A DNA stretch of 64,000 nt from Vitrella brassicaformis (Eukaryota > Sar > Vitrellaceae). Every line of letters starts with the position of its first letter. Within the stretch, counting starts at the first letter, position 1. The notes below the pieces were generated by a model. The model did not search any database and was not told the DNA's origin. It saw only the letters and a program-made list of their open reading frames with translations. The stretch covers positions 72,083 through 136,082 of the forward strand of contig CDMY01000242.1 of assembly GCA_001179505.1 (NCBI GenBank). Reading direction: 5' to 3'. The translations under genes and the position numbers were made by a program. This document shows positions 60,798 to 64,000 of the stretch, in pieces.

Positions 60798-62445
60798 GTG
60801 TGGTGTGTGCAGATGTTTCCTTTTGCCCGACGAGTGCGTCCTCTTGCCCTGAGGCGACTCGCAAGCAGCCACCTGCAGACCCTACCCACGATCGGCCGCG
60901 CCTTCTCTTCCGCCGCCGACGTGATGCCGCAACCTGGACAGCGCTTTACAATTGACGGCCCTCCGGAGGGCAAGGGGTATTATCCTATCGAGTATGCGGT
61001 GAAGCTGCCTGACCTGACGGAGAAGGAGATGAAGGAGATTTCCAGGCGACTCGGTGCCGAGTATCTCTCTGTGGCGCCATCTGCACGACAGCACAGCTAC
61101 CCTCCCAAGGGCGTCCGGCACCAGGGAACCCCGTGTGTCAACCTCGTGTGTGAAGGAAGCGGGAAGCCGATTAACGTGCTCTTCGTCGTTGACACGACCG
61201 CCGTGTGGACTTATTTTACCAAGGAGGCCAGAGAGCTTCTGCACCCGGACCGTGTTATCTCGCCGCTTTTTCGGATTCGGATTGAGGATCACCTGGGCAA
61301 GGATCTGCTGATCGAGTGTGCGGACTTGTTCGGTGACTTCGAGCACATCAACATTCTGGCAACAACCGCGATGGCGAAGCTCGGGTGGTGGCCGGTCGTC
61401 GACTGGGGGAGAGGCTCGTTTGTCATGGCCCCCGTGAGTATTGGCGAGCGTCAGTGGGGGCCAGGAGTTTGGGCGGGCTGGGATGGGGAGGGTCTGCAGG
61501 TGGCTGCTCGTGAGCCCCTCACGAGCAGCAGTGCCTTGTCTTCCGCCCCGAACGTGAAGTCGCCAGCTGGACAAGTGCTTCATCGAGAGGAGAAGGTTAC
61601 ATCTTTCGATGGCCCTGCGGAGGGCAAGGCGCGTTATCCTCACGAGTATGCGGTGAAGCTGCCTGACCTGACGGAGGAGGACATGAAGGAGATCTCCAGG
61701 CGACTCGGTGCCGAGTATCTCTCTGTGGCGCCATATCCACGTCAGCACAGCTACCCGCCCGAGGGCGTCCTGCACGTGCCCCTCTATCGCCTGTGCGTCA
61801 ACCTCGTGTGTCGCTGGGATCCCCTCCACGGGGGATTCGGGAAGCCGATTAACGTGCTCTTCGTCATCGACACGACCGCCGTGTGGTCCTACCTGAGCAA
61901 GAGGGCCATGGCTGCGCTTCTCGAGAAACCCATCGACAGCGATGCCATCGACAGCGGTGCCCTCCCGTCGACCGTGACGGTGCGGATTGAGGATCACCTG
62001 GGCAAGGATCGCCTGATCGAGTGTGCGCAGTCTTTCGGCGACTGGGAGCACATCAACATCCTGGGAACAAAAGCCATGGGGAGGCTCGGGTGGTCACCGC
62101 TCCTCGACTGGGATACGGGATTGGTAATCATGGCCCCGGTGAGGATCGGTAAGGTCCGGTGGTGGCCAGGAGTTTGGGCACAGATAGATAGCGGAAAATG
62201 GAGCTGCAGCTAGACAGTCAGCTGGAGAGCCAGGCACTCATGTGTGTGTATCATATGGCATGCGACTTCTTTATCGGTGTCCGATTGGGTGCTGCTGTGC
62301 TGCTGCTGTGCTGCTGGCCTGTTCATATAGCCTTGATGTGGCGTGTGTGGCGTGTCCATGTGTGTCGCCCTGTGCTTGGTTTGTGTTCGAGACTGTCAGT
62401 TAGGAACATTCTACTGATGAACCTTCATGGCACATTCATATAATC
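60640..62445. repeat. Inverted copy of the gene C unit (6965-8700)
   Basis: Reverse-complement similarity runs from CCTGGTCAAGAC upstream of the gene through both coding repeats and into the 3' flank (CTGCTGTGCTGCTGCTGTGC, then the AACATTCTACTGATGAACC region). Coding identity is high, with several small indels. Confidence 0.85.
60828..62213 (+). CDS. Two-repeat retropepsin-like protein (family C, copy 2)
   Basis: One continuous frame. The start ATG is taken near 60813, just after a GTGTGTGCAG acceptor-like sequence; an in-frame ATG at 60798 adds five residues. The N-terminus (MFPFARRVRPLALRRLASSH) is Arg-rich, like a mitochondrial presequence, and continues LQTLPTIGRAFSS. Repeat 1 has INVLFVVDTTAVWTYF and HINILATTAMAKLGW; repeat 2 has INVLFVIDTTAVWSYL and HINILGTKAMGRLGW. 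In retropepsin-like proteases the catalytic Asp lies in D-T/S-G-A after a beta strand and is followed 55-70 residues later by a hydrophobic-hydrophobic-G strand-helix; both elements are present twice, but with Thr for Gly, and repeat 1 has ILA. The two lobes would pair within one chain. A GTGAGT...CTGCAG segment of 66 bases at 61433-61498 could be an optional in-frame intron. It ends earlier than copy 1 after a one-base deletion. Confidence 0.72.
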   Translation, partial: RRVRPLALRRLASSHLQTLPTIGRAFSSAADVMPQPGQRFTIDGPPEGKGYYPIEYAVKLPDLTEKEMKEISRRLGAEYLSVAPSARQHSYPPKGVRHQGTPCVNLVCEGSGKPINVLFVVDTTAVWTYFTKEARELLHPDRVISPLFRIRIEDHLGKDLLIECADLFGDFEHINILATTAMAKLGWWPVVDWGRGSFVMAPVSIGERQWGPGVWAGWDGEGLQVAAREPLTSSSALSSAPNVKSPAGQVLHREEKVTSFDGPAEGKARYPHEYAVKLPDLTEEDMKEISRRLGAEYLSVAPYPRQHSYPPEGVLHVPLYRLCVNLVCRWDPLHGGFGKPINVLFVIDTTAVWSYLSKRAMAALLEKPIDSDAIDSGALPSTVTVRIEDHLGKDRLIECAQSFGDWEHINILGTKAMGRLGWSPLLDWDTGLVIMAPVRIGKVRWWPGVWAQIDSGKWSCS

Positions 62446-62610
62446 CATCTGTCGACTCTGTCTATCCATCATGCAATGCAGCATAGTCATTTGCATTCGA
62501 TCTGCAATGCATATACACACGCCAACTGTCTGTTGCCTTTCCACCGTGCGGTCAAATGTGCAGGGTTTCCAAACCCACCGGTCACCCCAAAGATCTGCGA
62601 GAGATCATTG
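62214..62610. promoter_or_regulatory. C' 3' flank and upstream region of the DWARF27-like gene
   Basis: Up to about 62445 this is the duplicated C 3' flank. Just before the next ATG lies GTCAAATGTGCAGGGTTTCC then AAACCC (62551-62576). The GTCAAATGTGCAGGGTTT stretch recurs at 54746. The palindrome ends 35 bp before the start codon, as at 16879-16891. Confidence 0.45.
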
Positions 62611-63959
62611 ATGTTCGCTCCGCTTATCCCGCTGCTCTTTCCCGTCACCGCCTTTCTCTCATTCCCCTGCAATGGGCATGCCCGTCCATCACCATCCGGC
62701 TTCGTCGCCCATGCACCCGTACGTCCGTTTCGGCAGCTGCCATCTTTCCTGAGGGCGACAGGTGACCACACAGACAGCAGCAGCAGCAGCAGCGTTGTGC
62801 CACAGGCTGGTCAGAGAGGCTGGGAGGAGATCCGGAGGGGCGAGCCGCCGTCATTGCCTCTGTCGAAGCTGCCGCATGCCGACGCGGTGGACGAGGATGC
62901 CTTCTATGCGATGAATGCCTGGGAGAGAATGGCACTGGGGCTATTCAGGTCAGTCAGGGAATGAGAGAAGCCTTTCAAGAGGGTGTGGGGTGGTCATGGA
63001 TTTGTGTGCGTGTGTTCAGGGAACAGGTGCAGCGGCAGATCGGCTATGCGTCGCCCATGGAGGGCTATGACGGCCTCATTGACGAAGCCAAGTGAGCCAC
63101 ACGGACACACAGACACACACAGACACACACGTGCCTGCCACCTGACTGAATGTGTGTCGTTCGTTCGTTTGTGTCAACAGGCACTTCATGTTGGTGCAGA
63201 ATGCGACCACGTCGCTGCAGGAGGCCATGGTCCTCAACGTGCTCAGGTCCCTCTCCGGCCCCCTCCTGCCCATCTTCTTCCGCACATTCGTCGCGCCGTG
63301 GCCGTACGGACCGCTCATGACGTCAATCGTGAGCAGCCGATGTGGGTGGACCTATATCTGTGTGTGTGCGAGGGTTGTGTTGTGTGTGGTCATTCGTGTA
63401 GGTGACGCCCCTGCTGCTGTCGTTTCTCGTTGGGCCGGTGGAGGTCAACAGAAGGGAAGACGGCCGGCTGGGGGGCGTCTTGGTCAAGAGGTGCAGGTGA
63501 GCACATACACATGCCTTCGAACGGACAGACACGAAGGTCTTAAGACACAGAACTCCCTGTGTGTGTGTGGTGTCCCGTGTGTCAACCGACAGGTTTCTGG
63601 CGGCGACCAAGTGCAAGGGTCTGTGTCTGAACATGTGCAAGTCGCCCGCACAAACGTACTTTCGCGACGTACTCGGCCTCGACATGACCATGCGGTCAGT
63701 CAGTCACCCCCTCCCCCCATACGCACACACCAACACGCACACGAATACGTTCGATTCATGCGTTTGGTTCCCTCCCCTCCTCTTTGCTGTCTGCAGGCCC
63801 AACTTCGCCACGTGTGAGTGTCAGCTGTCGTTTGGCCTGGCCCCGCCGCCCATAGAGGAGGACGTGTCGGTGCCGAGCGACTGCCTGGGGCAGTGTGGGT
63901 GGAAGAGCCAGCTGATGCAGAGGCCCGGGGATAGGGAGATGATCTGCTCACGCAAGTGA
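62611..63959 (+). CDS. DWARF27-like beta-carotene isomerase, plastid-targeted
   Basis: Six exons. The ATG at 62611 gives a signal peptide (MFAPLIPLLFPVTAFLSFPC) and a Ser/Arg/Pro-rich transit-like stretch (GFVAHAPVRPFRQLPSFLRA), a bipartite plastid leader. The mature part has WERMALGLFR, EQVQRQIGYASPMEGYDGLI, MVLNVLRSLSGPLLPIFFRT and VNRREDGRLGGVLVKRC. The D27 C-terminal signature follows: FLAATKCKGLCLNMCKSPAQ, TYFRDVLGLDMTMRPNFATC and ECQLSFGLAPPP. Conserved Cys residues and the PNF-x-C-x-FG-x-PP pattern match DWARF27, the iron-containing enzyme that isomerises all-trans to 9-cis-beta-carotene at the start of strigolactone synthesis in plants. Algal D27-like proteins may serve other carotenoid steps. 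The stop at 63959 is preceded by extra Cys residues (DCLGQCGW). Confidence 0.9.
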
Positions 63960-64000
63960 GGGACGTGTGTGCGAGGGGGTGAGGGGGTCGGTTTGTTGAT

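Overview
This is a eukaryotic nuclear window. Nearly every gene is cut into short exons by short introns, and the introns obey GT-AG (once GC-AG). Protein content points to a photosynthetic, flagellate protist: a plastid-type Obg GTPase, a nuclear PsbX-like photosystem II subunit with a bipartite leader, a DWARF27-like carotenoid isomerase, a dynein-regulatory-complex-like coiled-coil protein and a mitochondrial NADP-isocitrate dehydrogenase. Sense-strand (TG)n tracts just before 3' splice sites, (CA)n, (CAGA)n and (ATCC)n tracts elsewhere, and lineage-specific secreted genes suggest a chromerid alveolate, most likely Vitrella brassicaformis. That species call is inference from gene style, not a database match.

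Layout. 1-2129: DP-type cell-cycle transcription factor (minus, runs off the left edge). 2270-8700: a block with a secreted cysteine-containing protein (A, minus), a BTB/T1-TLDc protein (B, plus) and a two-repeat retropepsin-like protein (C, minus). 8759-26311: housekeeping genes, mostly in divergent pairs: Obg GTPase, PsbX-like, DRC10-like (contains a 300-base assembly gap), a mitochondrial membrane peptide, a pinin homologue ending in a SAP-like motif, a small beta-grasp-like protein, a tail-anchored protein and a lysine-rich protein. 26765-33045: a 5.5-kb block holding a 1,305-residue unidentified zinc-knuckle protein (L), lying between two parts of a broken TLDc-family gene. 33191-38003: an MGN-starting unknown protein (M), another BTB-TLDc gene and a small doubtful gene. 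38208-53651: secreted and membrane unknowns, a coiled-coil protein, NADP-IDH and a c-Myb-like factor. 54300-62450: a second, rearranged and mostly inverted copy of the left block (A', B' and C'). 62611-63959: DWARF27-like carotenoid isomerase.

How it works together. The housekeeping genes are unrelated in pathway but are mostly arranged head-to-head over 90-270 bp, so shared bidirectional promoters are likely. The A/B/C families form a local expansion: inverted copies about 50 kb apart, truncated pieces, a chimeric relic and a probable insertion. The most interesting signals are (i) introns with a (CA)n-type 5' half and a (TG)n 3' end that could zip the splice sites together, (ii) the duplicated retropepsin-like family with a DTTA motif, and (iii) the unidentified L gene block splitting a TLDc relic.

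Exon boundaries were read by eye from reading frame, splice dinucleotides and homology. Gene ends are more reliable than every internal junction.
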